Shown: positions 1 through 9,227, numbered from the stretch's first letter. The stretch is 64,000 nucleotides of DNA from Butyrivibrio sp. INlla14 (GCF_900102515.1 NZ_FMVS01000011.1:1-64000), one strand, 5' to 3'. Notes: generated from the letters alone by a model not told the origin. Translations and numbers: made by a program.

Positions 1-59
1 CCTACAATTATGAAAATTAGGTTAAATTTTCAGAAATCTCTATTTTATGAAAATTACAT

Positions 60-2168
60 TTACTTTTCTTCTTTTTGTGGTTTATCCATTACAAAGCCGC
101 ATTCCTGATTGCTGCAAGCGAGTTTATTACTCTTAGCTACCATAAAGTTACCACATTTAGGACATTTCTCTTTAACTGGTCGAGCCCAGGACATAAAGTC
201 GCATTCTGGAGCATCAATGCAACCATAGTAAATTCTGCCTTTTCTAGTACGTTTAAGTACCAGATCCTTGCCACATTTAGGACACTCAACACCAATCTTT
301 TCAAAATAAGGCATAGTGTTCTTGCACTCAGGGAATCCAGGGCAAGCAAGGAATTTACCATGAGGGCCATATTTGATAACCATATTTCTGCCGCAATTAG
401 GGCATATCTCGTCAGTTACTTCATCCTGTACCTGAATCTTCTCCATCTCTTTTTCTGCAGCAGCTACTGCCTCATTAAGATCAGGATAGAAGTTCTCAAT
501 AACTGTCTTCCACTTAACGCTTCCCTCTGCTATTCCATCAAGAAGTGCCTCCATATTGGAAGTAAAGTTAACATCAACGATCTGTGGGAAGGCATCGTTC
601 ATCATCTTGTTAACTGCCTGACCAAGCTCTGTTATAAAGATAGCTTTATTTTCCTTGGTAATATAGTGTCTAGCAAGTATTGTAGAGATAGTTGGCGCAT
701 ATGTACTAGGTCTTCCAATTCCAAGAGCCTCAAGGTCATGAACAAGTGAAGCTTCTGTATAATGTGGCGCAGGCTGAGTAAAGTGCTGTGCACTATCAAA
801 ACTGCCAAAAGAAATCTTGGTATTAGTGTCAAGATTCTTCATAAGGACATTCTTCTCAATCTGATCCTCATCATCTGTATAAACATTTAAGAAGCCATCA
901 AATACAGTCTTAGAAGCTGCAACAGTAAATCTGTGCTCTCCCGCGTCAATCTTGACCGATGTTGTCTCATATTTAGCTGGAGCCATGCGACTTGCCATAA
1001 ATCTTCTCCAGATCAACTGATAAAGTCTGAACTGATCTCTTGAAAGAAAATCCTTGACCGCAACTGGAGTATTCTCGATATATGTTGGTCTTATGGCCTC
1101 GTGCGCATCCTGGATCTTTGCATCGCTCTTTTTGGCTGTTGCACCCTCAGAAAGGTACTTGTCGCCAAAATTATTCTTGATATATTCATTAGCAGCAGCT
1201 ACAGCCTCATCTGATACACGTGTCGAATCTGTACGAAGATATGTGATAAGACCTACTGTTCCCTGCTTGCCAAGTTCTATTCCTTCATAAAGCTGCTGAG
1301 CAACTCTCATGGTCTTCTGGGTTGAGAAGTTAAGTGCCTTGGAAGCCTCCTGCTGAAGTGTTGATGTAGTAAATGGAAGTGGTGCCTTCTTGGTTCTCTC
1401 ACCTTTTTTAACATCACTTACAACATACTTTTTACCCTTAAGCTCAGCGCAGATCTTATCAAGCTCTTCCTTGGACTTGATTTCTTTCTTCTCATTGCCA
1501 ATACCATAGTAGTGAGCTACAAGGGGCTTCTTTTCCCCTTCTGCATTAAGATTAACATCTAATGTCCAGTACTCACTAGGGATAAATGAATCAATTTCTT
1601 CTTCTCTATCAGCAATAATTCTAAGAGCTACAGACTGAACACGGCCTGCTGAAAGGCCTCTTTTAATCTTGGACCAGAGAAGTGGAGAAATACTATATCC
1701 AACCATTCTGTCCAATACTCGACGAGCCTGCTGAGCATCTACAAGATTCATATCTATATCCCTTGGATGCTTCATAGCCTCTTTAACAGCGTTCTTGGTG
1801 ATCTCATTAAAGGTAACTCTCTGTACCTTAGCCTCTGCTTCATCAAGCTTAAGTGCCGCGATAAGATGCCAGGAAATAGCCTCACCCTCGCGGTCCGGGT
1901 CAGTTGCAAGATAAACGTGATCTGCCTTCTTGACTTTCTTGCGAAGATCAGCAAGAACATCACCCTTACCTCTTATTGTTATATATTTAGGCTCAAAATC
2001 ATGCTCAACATCAACGCCCATCTGTGACTTTGGAAGATCTCTTACATGACCATTACTGGCTGCTACATCGTAGCCAGTGCCCAAAAACTTCTTGATAGCC
2101 TTCACCTTGGTAGGTGACTCAACTATAAGAAGTGAGTTTTTCTTGTTGCTAGTTGTCTTTGTTGCCAT
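60..2168 (-). CDS. topA: DNA topoisomerase I (type IA)
   Basis: Relaxes negative supercoils by cutting one DNA strand through a tyrosine. The 702-residue protein opens with a Toprim domain (LLIVESPTKVKAI near residue 13; DPDREGE near 90, the Mg-binding acidic cluster). The active-site Tyr is about residue 310 in GLITYLRTDS, with the partner Arg at 312. The C-terminus carries three four-cysteine zinc ribbons (about residues 590-690, CPNCG, CPKCG, CPKCG). Length and domain order are normal for the clostridial enzyme. The start ATG lies downstream of GAAGGGGA and of a good promoter. It stands alone: the next minus-strand gene upstream ends at 2306 with an inverted repeat between. Identification is firm. 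Confidence 0.97.
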   Translation of the reverse strand: MATKTTSNKKNSLLIVESPTKVKAIKKFLGTGYDVAASNGHVRDLPKSQMGVDVEHDFEPKYITIRGKGDVLADLRKKVKKADHVYLATDPDREGEAISWHLIAALKLDEAEAKVQRVTFNEITKNAVKEAMKHPRDIDMNLVDAQQARRVLDRMVGYSISPLLWSKIKRGLSAGRVQSVALRIIADREEEIDSFIPSEYWTLDVNLNAEGEKKPLVAHYYGIGNEKKEIKSKEELDKICAELKGKKYVVSDVKKGERTKKAPLPFTTSTLQQEASKALNFSTQKTMRVAQQLYEGIELGKQGTVGLITYLRTDSTRVSDEAVAAANEYIKNNFGDKYLSEGATAKKSDAKIQDAHEAIRPTYIENTPVAVKDFLSRDQFRLYQLIWRRFMASRMAPAKYETTSVKIDAGEHRFTVAASKTVFDGFLNVYTDDEDQIEKNVLMKNLDTNTKISFGSFDSAQHFTQPAPHYTEASLVHDLEALGIGRPSTYAPTISTILARHYITKENKAIFITELGQAVNKMMNDAFPQIVDVNFTSNMEALLDGIAEGSVKWKTVIENFYPDLNEAVAAAEKEMEKIQVQDEVTDEICPNCGRNMVIKYGPHGKFLACPGFPECKNTMPYFEKIGVECPKCGKDLVLKRTRKGRIYYGCIDAPECDFMSWARPVKEKCPKCGNFMVAKSNKLACSNQECGFVMDKPQKEEK

Positions 2169-2218
2169 ACTAATCGGAAAGTCCCCTTCATAATAATTTG
2201 CGTAAACATCAATTCTTA

Positions 2219-2247
2219 TTAATATACAACTTTAAAGATTAAGTCAA
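2219..2247 (-). promoter_or_regulatory. Probable topA promoter
   Basis: On the minus strand TTGACT (2242-2247) is followed after 17 bases by TATTAA (2219-2224). The -35 box lies inside the left arm of the inverted repeat at 2239-2274, so hairpin or cruciform formation there could affect topA transcription. This is motif reading only. Confidence 0.5.
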
Positions 2248-2274
2248 GTGTCCAATTATGAACGCTTGACTTAA
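2239..2274 (-). terminator. Inverted repeat, possible terminator of the flavoprotein operon
   Basis: TTAAGTCAAG (2239-2248) and CTTGACTTAA (2265-2274) form a perfect 10-bp stem with a 16-base loop. It lies just after the stop of the minus-strand gene at 2306. The T-tract that follows (TCTTT) is weak, so it may be a terminator, an operator for topA, or both. Confidence 0.45.
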
Positions 2275-2305
2275 GTCTATCTTATAAACAAAATTTTATC
2301 GAATA

Positions 2306-5167
2306 TTAGTTGTTTTTAGGAAGCCAAGCAGTTTCCTTAGGTGTCTTCTTGACAAATGGTCTTGCAACAGCCTGTTTTAAGCCATTTGGAAGAATGTATT
2401 TAAGCTTATCTTCGGCTTTTCTCATTGTTGTGCAATCTGGGTTATCTCTTGTAAGCTTGATAGCATCAAATTCGCAACGTGTTGTGCAAAGTCCACATCC
2501 TACGCACTTGTTAGGATCAACTATTGATGCACCACATGAAAGACAACGTGATGTTTCTTTCTTGACCTGCTCTTCTGTAAAGACAAGCTTATTGTCGCGG
2601 AATGAAAGCTTACCATCAGTATTCTTGACACCAGGCTGCTGGCGTCCAACGTGATCATAATCCTTAACCAAAATATCATCCTTATTAAGTTCGATAAAGA
2701 AGTTAGGATCACGGCCAATTGTAAGTGAAGAATGAGGCTGAACAAATCTATGGATGGATTCAGCACCCTCTCTACCACATGCTATAGCATCAATAGCAAA
2801 TCTTGGTCCATAGAACATATCTCCACCTACGAAGATATCTGGAACTGTAGTCTGGAATGTTACGCTGTCTGCAACTGGAGCAGGGCCTCTAAATTCAACC
2901 TTCTCATCCTTAAGAAGATCTCCCCATACAGTTGCCTGACCAACTGAAAGGATAACATTAGAGCATGCAATCTCCATAGTCTCGTTCTCATCATACTTAG
3001 GATCAAAACGACCTTCTGCATTCTTGACCTGAGTACACTTCTTAAATACGATGCCCTTTACCTTGCCGTTCTCTGTAAGGATTTCCTTAGGACCCCATCC
3101 GCCTCTAAGCTCGATGCCTTCAGATTCAGCAACTTCGATTTCTTCTGGAAGAGCTGGCATAATATCACGAGTCTCAAGAGAAACCTGTGTTACCTTAGGT
3201 GATCCGCAGCGGATTGCTGTACGGCTAACGTCGATAGCAACGTTACCACCACCGATAACAACTGTGTCTCCATTTAACTTGTAGCTCTCATCATCAATTA
3301 CAGCATGAAGAATATCTACACCCTTGATAACGCCCTCAGCGTCCTCTCCAGGAACATTTACACCACGACCGCCCTGACAGCCGATTGCAATGTAAAATGC
3401 CTTATATCCATCTGCACGAAGCTGAGAAAGAGTAATATCCTTACCAACCTCTACACCAAGACGAATATCAACACCAAGCTCTCTAAGTACATCAACCTCA
3501 GCCTCGATAACATCTTTTTCCATAACGAAGGAAGGAATACCATAGGTAACCATTCCGCCTGGCTTTTTGTTCTTATCAAACAATGTAGGCTTATATCCCT
3601 TAAGTGCAAGATAGTAAGCACAGGAAATACCTGCAGGACCTGCACCAATAATAGCTACCTTCTCATCAAAGCCACCGCCAATCTTAGGAATTACCTTTTC
3701 TGGAATATAACGTGTAGCGGACTGAAGATCACGCATAGCTACAAATTTCTTAACTTCATCGATAGCAATTGCCTTATCGATAGTACCTCTTGTACATGCA
3801 TCCTCGCAGCGTCTGTTACATACATGTCCGCAGACAGCAGGAAGTGGGTTGTACTTCTTGATAAGAGCAAGAGCTTCTTCATATCTGCCCTGTGCTGCCA
3901 TCTTGAGGTATCCCTGTACAGGAATATGAGCTGGACAAGCTGTCTTACATGGAGCTGTACCAGTCTTGTGAGTATTGATACGGTTAATATCACGATAGTC
4001 CTCAGTCCACATCTCTGGAGACCACTTCTTCTCTGTAGGAAGAGGCATCTTAGGATAAACAACCTCAGAACCATCCTTCTTGCAGAGCTTCTGACCAAGA
4101 GTTGCTGCTCCGGCAGGACAAACCTCAACGCATCGTCCGCAAGCTACGCAGTTCTCTTTGTCAACATGTGCCACATAAGCTGAACGTGACATATTAGGAG
4201 TATTAAAGAGCTGTGAAGTACGAAGAGCGTAACAAACATTTACATTACAGTTACAAATAGCAAATATCTTGTGCTCACCATCAATATTTGTAATCTGGTG
4301 AACAAATCCGTTATCCTCTGCCTGTTTGAAAATTTCAAGGGCTTCTTCCTTGGTAATATAACGACCATCCTTCTGTGTCTCAACAACATAGTCAGCCATA
4401 TCACCAACTGCGATGCACCAGCCTTCAGGATCATCAGCGCATCCCTGCTCGAAAGTCTTTCTTGATCTTCTGCAGGAACAAGGAGATGCTGCATACTTGC
4501 CTTCGTAATAGTCAAGCCAGTAAGAAATCTTTTCAAGGTTGATAGCTTCTCCCTGCATGTTTATAGCCTTTTCAACTGGGATAACATGCATACCTACACC
4601 AGCGCCGCCCATTGGCACCATATGTGTAAGTCCTTCAAGAGGAATACGGCTCATTCTCTCGAAGAAAGCACCTGCTTCCGGGTGAGCCTCAAGAACCTGG
4701 TGGTTCATGTTTCCAAACTCCGCAGAACCAGGAACATACATAGGAAGCACATACTGCTTCTCATGCTTGTCGTTCTCATAGTTCCACTCTATAACGCCAT
4801 TAAAAGACATCTCGTCGAGCTGCTTCTGAAGTTCTTCCCTTGTATATTCAGGGCAAAGAGCAGCAATCTCTTCAAATGTCTTAGGTTTACGCTTTTCAAG
4901 CTTCAGTGCGATCTCACACTGAGCATCTGTAATAAGGTTATAAAGGCCCCAATATTCAGGGCTTTCCTTGGTAATCTTTTCAATGCCAAGTTTAATATTC
5001 TTTCTGTCCGTAACTACCTTGGAAAATCTTGCAAGTGGTTCACGGAAAGGAGCATTCATATCCACAGAGTCAGGAATAACGCCTGCTCTTGGATCCTTCC
5101 TGTTACGATTAGGATCCAGGGAATATGGAGTCATCAGATCATTCATATCAAAATTATTCTTATCCAT
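2306..5167 (-). CDS. Large FAD/NAD(P)-dependent iron-sulfur oxidoreductase (GltD-like core)
   Basis: A 953-residue cytoplasmic redox protein with no obvious export signal. Domains in order: a helical, winged-helix-like segment (about 70-130); a cysteine-rich domain with CSC 230-232, C243, C251, CNC 305-307 and C312; a ferredoxin motif CVACGRCVEVC (340-350); a GltD-type N-terminal Fe-S domain (C407, C411, C446, C450, C454, C458); FAD-binding GAGPAG (508-513) and NAD(P)-binding GGGNVA (639-644) folds; and a C-terminal ferredoxin motif CVGCGLCTTRC (888-898) preceded by CLSCG. The middle is homologous to the glutamate synthase small subunit, but the extra clusters suggest an electron-transfer hub rather than GltD. 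It is the last gene of a run with hypA, 26 bases downstream of hypA. The ribosome site (AGAGAG) is weak. The substrate is unknown. Confidence 0.85.
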   Translation of the reverse strand: MDKNNFDMNDLMTPYSLDPNRNRKDPRAGVIPDSVDMNAPFREPLARFSKVVTDRKNIKLGIEKITKESPEYWGLYNLITDAQCEIALKLEKRKPKTFEEIAALCPEYTREELQKQLDEMSFNGVIEWNYENDKHEKQYVLPMYVPGSAEFGNMNHQVLEAHPEAGAFFERMSRIPLEGLTHMVPMGGAGVGMHVIPVEKAINMQGEAINLEKISYWLDYYEGKYAASPCSCRRSRKTFEQGCADDPEGWCIAVGDMADYVVETQKDGRYITKEEALEIFKQAEDNGFVHQITNIDGEHKIFAICNCNVNVCYALRTSQLFNTPNMSRSAYVAHVDKENCVACGRCVEVCPAGAATLGQKLCKKDGSEVVYPKMPLPTEKKWSPEMWTEDYRDINRINTHKTGTAPCKTACPAHIPVQGYLKMAAQGRYEEALALIKKYNPLPAVCGHVCNRRCEDACTRGTIDKAIAIDEVKKFVAMRDLQSATRYIPEKVIPKIGGGFDEKVAIIGAGPAGISCAYYLALKGYKPTLFDKNKKPGGMVTYGIPSFVMEKDVIEAEVDVLRELGVDIRLGVEVGKDITLSQLRADGYKAFYIAIGCQGGRGVNVPGEDAEGVIKGVDILHAVIDDESYKLNGDTVVIGGGNVAIDVSRTAIRCGSPKVTQVSLETRDIMPALPEEIEVAESEGIELRGGWGPKEILTENGKVKGIVFKKCTQVKNAEGRFDPKYDENETMEIACSNVILSVGQATVWGDLLKDEKVEFRGPAPVADSVTFQTTVPDIFVGGDMFYGPRFAIDAIACGREGAESIHRFVQPHSSLTIGRDPNFFIELNKDDILVKDYDHVGRQQPGVKNTDGKLSFRDNKLVFTEEQVKKETSRCLSCGASIVDPNKCVGCGLCTTRCEFDAIKLTRDNPDCTTMRKAEDKLKYILPNGLKQAVARPFVKKTPKETAWLPKNN

Positions 5168-5193
5168 CTCTCTACCATCTTTCTTAAAAAAGT

Positions 5194-5538
5194 TTACGTT
5201 GCCGCTATCTCTTTAATCATAAATTCATTGCCCCTTAAGAGATAGGTATGTTCACTGCCACAATTGGGGCATATCTTGCCATGTGCCACGGTTTCATATT
5301 CAGATTTACAATCCTCACAATAAGTTACAGCAGGAAGTGTCTCAATGATAAGTTCAGCTCCATTCATAAGCTCAGTCTTGGCTGCCGCCCATTTCCAAGC
5401 ATCTGTCAAAAGAGATGGCACAACTCCTGAAACTTCTCCAAGCTGAAGTGTAACTGAATGTATCTTGGATATCTCATTCTCTTTGCCTACCTCTGTGAGG
5501 TCATCTATTATTCGGAAAACAACACCTAATTCATGCAT
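5194..5538 (-). CDS. hypA: HypA-type nickel metallochaperone
   Basis: HypA/HybF proteins deliver Ni(II), together with HypB, to [NiFe]-hydrogenase (or urease in some bacteria). The 114-residue protein begins MHELG, whose His2 is the conserved nickel ligand. A zinc knuckle is formed by C74/C77 and C90/C93. I start at the ATG giving MHELG; an in-frame ATG 66 bases upstream (5604) would bury His2 inside the protein and is unlikely. AAGGGAA lies about 12 bases before the chosen start. It lies 80 bases after hypB and 26 before the flavoprotein. No hydrogenase or urease subunit is visible in the window, so the nickel client is unknown. Confidence 0.92.
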   Translation of the reverse strand: MHELGVVFRIIDDLTEVGKENEISKIHSVTLQLGEVSGVVPSLLTDAWKWAAAKTELMNGAELIIETLPAVTYCEDCKSEYETVAHGKICPNCGSEHTYLLRGNEFMIKEIAAT

Positions 5539-5618
5539 ATCAATATCTTTTCCCTTAGTAAGAAAACGCCAAGCGATAGCTTTTTTATGTTTATCGCCTG
5601 GCATCTTCTAGTCGCCTG

Positions 5619-6287
5619 TTATTTTATTATCTCATCAATCTGCTGTGAGAGCCAATCTGTCCACTCAGATATTCCCTCCCCAGTTTTAGCACAAATAGGG
5701 ATTATCTTAGCGTTTGGATTACGCATAAGGATATATTCCTTACATTTCTCAAGATCAAAATCAAAATAAGGCATAACATCAATTTTATTTATTAGTACAA
5801 CATCGCAAATAGAAAACATAAGCGGGTACTTAAGAGGTTTATCATGTCCCTCAGGAACTGATAAGATCATCGCATTCTTGATGCTACCTGTATCAAACTC
5901 TGCAGGACAAACCAGATTACCAACATTTTCAAGGATAGCGAAATCAACATCCTCTACTCCGAGTTCGTGAATTCCCTGTCTTGTCATATCTGCATCCAAG
6001 TGGCACATACCACCTGTGTGAAGCTGTATAGCCTTAACCCCTGTAGAAGCAATTGTCTTGGCATCTACATCTGAGTCAATATCAGCTTCCATAACACCTA
6101 TTCTGTACTTGTCCTTAAGGGCCTCAATTGTACGTGTAAGTGTTGTTGTCTTGCCTGATCCAGGTGAAGACATAAGGTTCAAAAGAAATGTCTTGGAATC
6201 TCTAAGCTCTTGTCTGAGCTTATCAGCATCCTTGTCATTACTTTCAAATATACTTCTTTTTACTTCGATGATCCTAACATTATCCAT
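5619..6287 (-). CDS. hypB: HypB-type GTPase for nickel insertion
   Basis: A SIMIBI-class GTPase that powers nickel transfer with HypA. It has 222 residues. The P-loop SPGSGKTT is at 41-48, the metal-binding C95-H96 pair sits in TGGMCHLDAD at the dimer interface, and the GTPase specificity motif NKID follows near residue 170. The His-rich N-terminal stretch seen in some HypB proteins is absent, so nickel storage is unlikely. The start ATG follows the DUF5692 stop by two bases, implying translational coupling. Other hyp genes (hypCDEF) are not nearby, which is unusual. Confidence 0.93.
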   Translation of the reverse strand: MDNVRIIEVKRSIFESNDKDADKLRQELRDSKTFLLNLMSSPGSGKTTTLTRTIEALKDKYRIGVMEADIDSDVDAKTIASTGVKAIQLHTGGMCHLDADMTRQGIHELGVEDVDFAILENVGNLVCPAEFDTGSIKNAMILSVPEGHDKPLKYPLMFSICDVVLINKIDVMPYFDFDLEKCKEYILMRNPNAKIIPICAKTGEGISEWTDWLSQQIDEIIK

Positions 6288-6289
6288 TT

Positions 6290-7408
6290 TTATTCAGCAC
6301 GCTCCATTGCAAGTTTAAAGTCCTTGGTATCAGCAAATACTTCATTAGCATAAGGATTCTTGCCAAGCTTAACTGATCTCTTGATGATCTCAGCTATGCA
6401 GATAACATTGATTGCAATTGCAAGAATTGCAACAAATCCCTGCATTCTAGGATCTGCTGTGATACCCATTGCTGCAATTGCCTCATTAGCAGCTGCAGTC
6501 TTACCCTGACCATTATTATAAAGCTCGATAGCCTTAGCGTAAAGGTCCATAGTTGTGATTCCATTAGCTGTAGCTCCGCCATAAACTGAAGGAAGAGCTG
6601 CTGCAAATCTAGAGCTAAGCTGGAAAACAGGAACAACCTGTGCCCACATGCACCAGATAGCAAGAGTATTTGCACGGTTCTGGATCCATGCACCCTTGTT
6701 CCAGAAAGCATTTGCAAATGTAGGAGCAAGCAAAAGTGCAACACCACAGTACCATGAATGTGTAGGAAGGTTGAGGTATGTGTACTCAAAGTTCCATACA
6801 TCATAAGCAATGATGAACCAAACAGTCATATCAGGCCAAAGCATATCTGCGTGGTTCTTGTCCTTTGAAGTGTAAAGGTGAACACATCCTGTCATACAGA
6901 AGATGTTGATCATACCAGCGATAGCATTAACAACATTCCACCATCCACCATAGATGAATACACCCTCGTTAGATGCCCACCAAGCACCTGTAAGATTACC
7001 AGTGATTGAATAAGCTGCAAGAGCTGACTCCATATCAGATACATTAGCAATCATGATATTTGCTGCAACGATGAGCCATGGGAACCAAGCAAACCATTTT
7101 TCTTTGCCAATGCCCCATTTGTACTTGATCATCATGAAGCCAACGCAACCTATATCAGCAGCGTAGAGTTTGAAGTAGTGGAACCAACCGTCCATAAATG
7201 CGACAGTAGGGTTCTGAGCACCACCAAACATACCAAGATGTGCCAGAATGAAATAAACAGTAAGAATACATGGAATTACTACGAATACGAGCATTCCACC
7301 AGCCTTTGTTCTACGACCGATCTCGTTCATAAGAATAAGGCCACAGAAAACCAACACCCAGCCAAGTAACTGCATAGCAGCATGATCGCTATAAAGTTGG
7401 AATAGCAT
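6290..7408 (-). CDS. DUF5692-type polytopic membrane protein
   Basis: An integral membrane protein of 372 residues with about nine hydrophobic segments, rich in Trp, Met and aromatic residues. I recognise it as resembling the uncharacterised DUF5692 family, from memory and without a search. I start at the ATG at 7408 (MLFQLYS), which has AAGGAGG five bases upstream; the longer reading from 7459 has no ribosome site. It is the first gene of the unit DUF5692-hypB-hypA-flavoprotein and is coupled to hypB by two bases. That context suggests a role in nickel or redox physiology, for instance transport or a membrane anchor, but nothing in the sequence proves it. Confidence 0.7.
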   Translation of the reverse strand: MLFQLYSDHAAMQLLGWVLVFCGLILMNEIGRRTKAGGMLVFVVIPCILTVYFILAHLGMFGGAQNPTVAFMDGWFHYFKLYAADIGCVGFMMIKYKWGIGKEKWFAWFPWLIVAANIMIANVSDMESALAAYSITGNLTGAWWASNEGVFIYGGWWNVVNAIAGMINIFCMTGCVHLYTSKDKNHADMLWPDMTVWFIIAYDVWNFEYTYLNLPTHSWYCGVALLLAPTFANAFWNKGAWIQNRANTLAIWCMWAQVVPVFQLSSRFAAALPSVYGGATANGITTMDLYAKAIELYNNGQGKTAAANEAIAAMGITADPRMQGFVAILAIAINVICIAEIIKRSVKLGKNPYANEVFADTKDFKLAMERAE

Positions 7409-7471
7409 AAAAACCTCCTTGCGATATTGCATTATTATAGTTTGGAGCAACATCGTCATATTTTTGACATT

Positions 7472-7500
7472 AGTATAGCATGTTGCACAATCAATTACAA
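7472..7500 (-). promoter_or_regulatory. Promoter of the DUF5692-hypBA-flavoprotein operon
   Basis: Minus strand: TTGTAA (7495-7500), 17 bases, TATACT (7472-7477) with an extended -10 TG at 7479-7480. It lies about 65 bases before the DUF5692 start, with the AAGGAGG site between. Good match to a housekeeping sigma promoter. Confidence 0.6.
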
Positions 7501-7664
7501 CAATTCAAAGCCTCAAATATGCAAAGTGGGGCACTGACTATTTAAGAATTAGTTTCCAGTTTTTTAATTCTTTTTTAAATATTGAACAATTGTCGAGCAA
7601 TTATCAATCATTTGATAATATTTGAGAATTATCTATTATCAACAGTTCAACATCCTTAGAATAT

Positions 7665-9227
7665 TCACATAAATAGCATTTTCTTTCTGTCAATCATTTC
7701 CATAATATTATCCATGTACATTTTTATATCTTTGACATTATCGCATCTTTCGATTCTGCCGTTGCCATAAACCCTCTTGGTTACTGTGCCTGCGCCAAGA
7801 GCTACTATGGATTGGACTTCTTCATTGATTAAAATATTATAAATTCCGGCTTTTGCTCGTCTCGCATAGCCAGTATTTTCGAAATTGCCGCTAATGTTCT
7901 TTTGTCTATATAGATAATAAGGCTCAAGTCCAAGATCGCTGGCTCCCTTTTGAGCTATCTTCATCATTTCCTCTGTATTGTTGATGGATTCCATTATCGG
8001 GACCTTGAGTTCACCCTTTAGCTCTTTTTCATGGATAACTTCTGCAAGTCTTGAGCCTCTCTTTATTGCCAGAGAATGAACTGTAAGGTCATCAGGATCA
8101 AGCTTTTTGATTTCATCTATTGTGTATCTGACATCCTCTGCAGTTTCCCCGGGAAGTCCCAGGATGATGTCCATATTGATGTTATCAAAGCCCTCTTCTC
8201 TTGCCATGTTAAAAGAGTCAATAAGCTGCGCAACAGTATGCCTTCGGCCAATAAGCTTTAATGTCTCATCTCTCATAGTCTGGGGATTGACTGAAATCCT
8301 TGTTACTCCCATCTTTTTCATGGCTTTTAGCTTATCTCTGGTAATAGAATCAGGCCTTCCAGATTCCACGGTAAATTCCTTTACGTGAGAACAATCAAGT
8401 TTTTCTCTCACATAACCAATAAGTCTCTCTATCTGATGAGGTTCAAGTGTAGTTGGAGTGCCACCACCAATATAAATTGTATCAAGAGTTTTTTCCTTGA
8501 AGTTTTCTGAAACATAGTCAATCTCTTTTTCCAGACAGGAAATATAGTCGTCCACTACCTTGCTATAAGCTCCAATTGGGTACGAAGTAAATGAACAATA
8601 TAGGCATGTGGTTGGGCAGAAAGGAATTCCAATATAAAGGCTATAGCCATTTTCATAGTCTATCTCCTTCAGAATATCTTTTTCTCTTCTGGCTATGCTG
8701 ATACTAAGCGCAATCTTCTCATCACTAACAAAATATGTGTTTTTCATGTAGTCATAGATTTCACTGTCAGACTTGCCCTTATCTATCAGATTCATGGCAA
8801 TCCTAGTGGGTCTAATGCCGGTAAGATTGCCCCAGGGAAGTTCTGTTCCGGTAGCCTTTACCAAAGCCCTATAGATTGCCTTCTTTAGGGCATTTTTGCT
8901 GGTATCAAAAGTACTACTATCACCACTTGTAGAAATATTTTCGTTCTTGGAAGTGCTAAGATAGTCAATAAATTCAGCACTCTCTACAGCCTTAGGATCA
9001 ATCAGGATTTTGACCTGAACTAACCCTTTGATGTACTCAGTTGTCTCTTCCTTTATAACGATATTAACTGTGGCATAAGCGTCTTCAAAACCACTCTCTT
9101 TTTCAGAAGTCTCAGTTGTCACATTTTCGCTTATTATGACTTTGACGTCTTCATTACCATGAAAAGCTTTAAAAAGCGAATGGATATCATATTGGTACTT
9201 ATCAACGTTTAAAAAAATCTTTTTCAT
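7665..9227 (-). CDS. hemZ: HemZ-like radical SAM coproporphyrinogen dehydrogenase family protein
   Basis: A radical-SAM enzyme of the HemN/HemZ group, formally oxidative decarboxylation of coproporphyrinogen III. The 520-residue protein has an N-terminal extension of about 190 residues typical of HemZ, then the [4Fe-4S]/SAM motif CPTTCLYC (C204, C208, C211) and the GGGTPT glycine motif. The start at 9227 (MKKIFLNVDK) has GAGGA seven bases upstream; a reading from 9260 adds 11 residues without a site. No other heme gene is present in the window, so the true substrate may differ from that of Bacillus HemZ. A strong terminator lies upstream, so it is probably transcribed from its own weak promoter or by read-through. 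Confidence 0.85.
   Translation of the reverse strand: MKKIFLNVDKYQYDIHSLFKAFHGNEDVKVIISENVTTETSEKESGFEDAYATVNIVIKEETTEYIKGLVQVKILIDPKAVESAEFIDYLSTSKNENISTSGDSSTFDTSKNALKKAIYRALVKATGTELPWGNLTGIRPTRIAMNLIDKGKSDSEIYDYMKNTYFVSDEKIALSISIARREKDILKEIDYENGYSLYIGIPFCPTTCLYCSFTSYPIGAYSKVVDDYISCLEKEIDYVSENFKEKTLDTIYIGGGTPTTLEPHQIERLIGYVREKLDCSHVKEFTVESGRPDSITRDKLKAMKKMGVTRISVNPQTMRDETLKLIGRRHTVAQLIDSFNMAREEGFDNINMDIILGLPGETAEDVRYTIDEIKKLDPDDLTVHSLAIKRGSRLAEVIHEKELKGELKVPIMESINNTEEMMKIAQKGASDLGLEPYYLYRQKNISGNFENTGYARRAKAGIYNILINEEVQSIVALGAGTVTKRVYGNGRIERCDNVKDIKMYMDNIMEMIDRKKMLFM

Noticed and set aside
3305-4183. Long plus-strand open frame of 292 codons opposite the flavoprotein gene
   Set aside because: It is antisense to strongly conserved Fe-S and FAD motifs, its translation is low in recognisable motifs, and no ribosome site precedes it.
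5194-5604. Longer hypA from the ATG at 5604
   Set aside because: It would place 22 residues ahead of the conserved MHE nickel-binding N-terminus.
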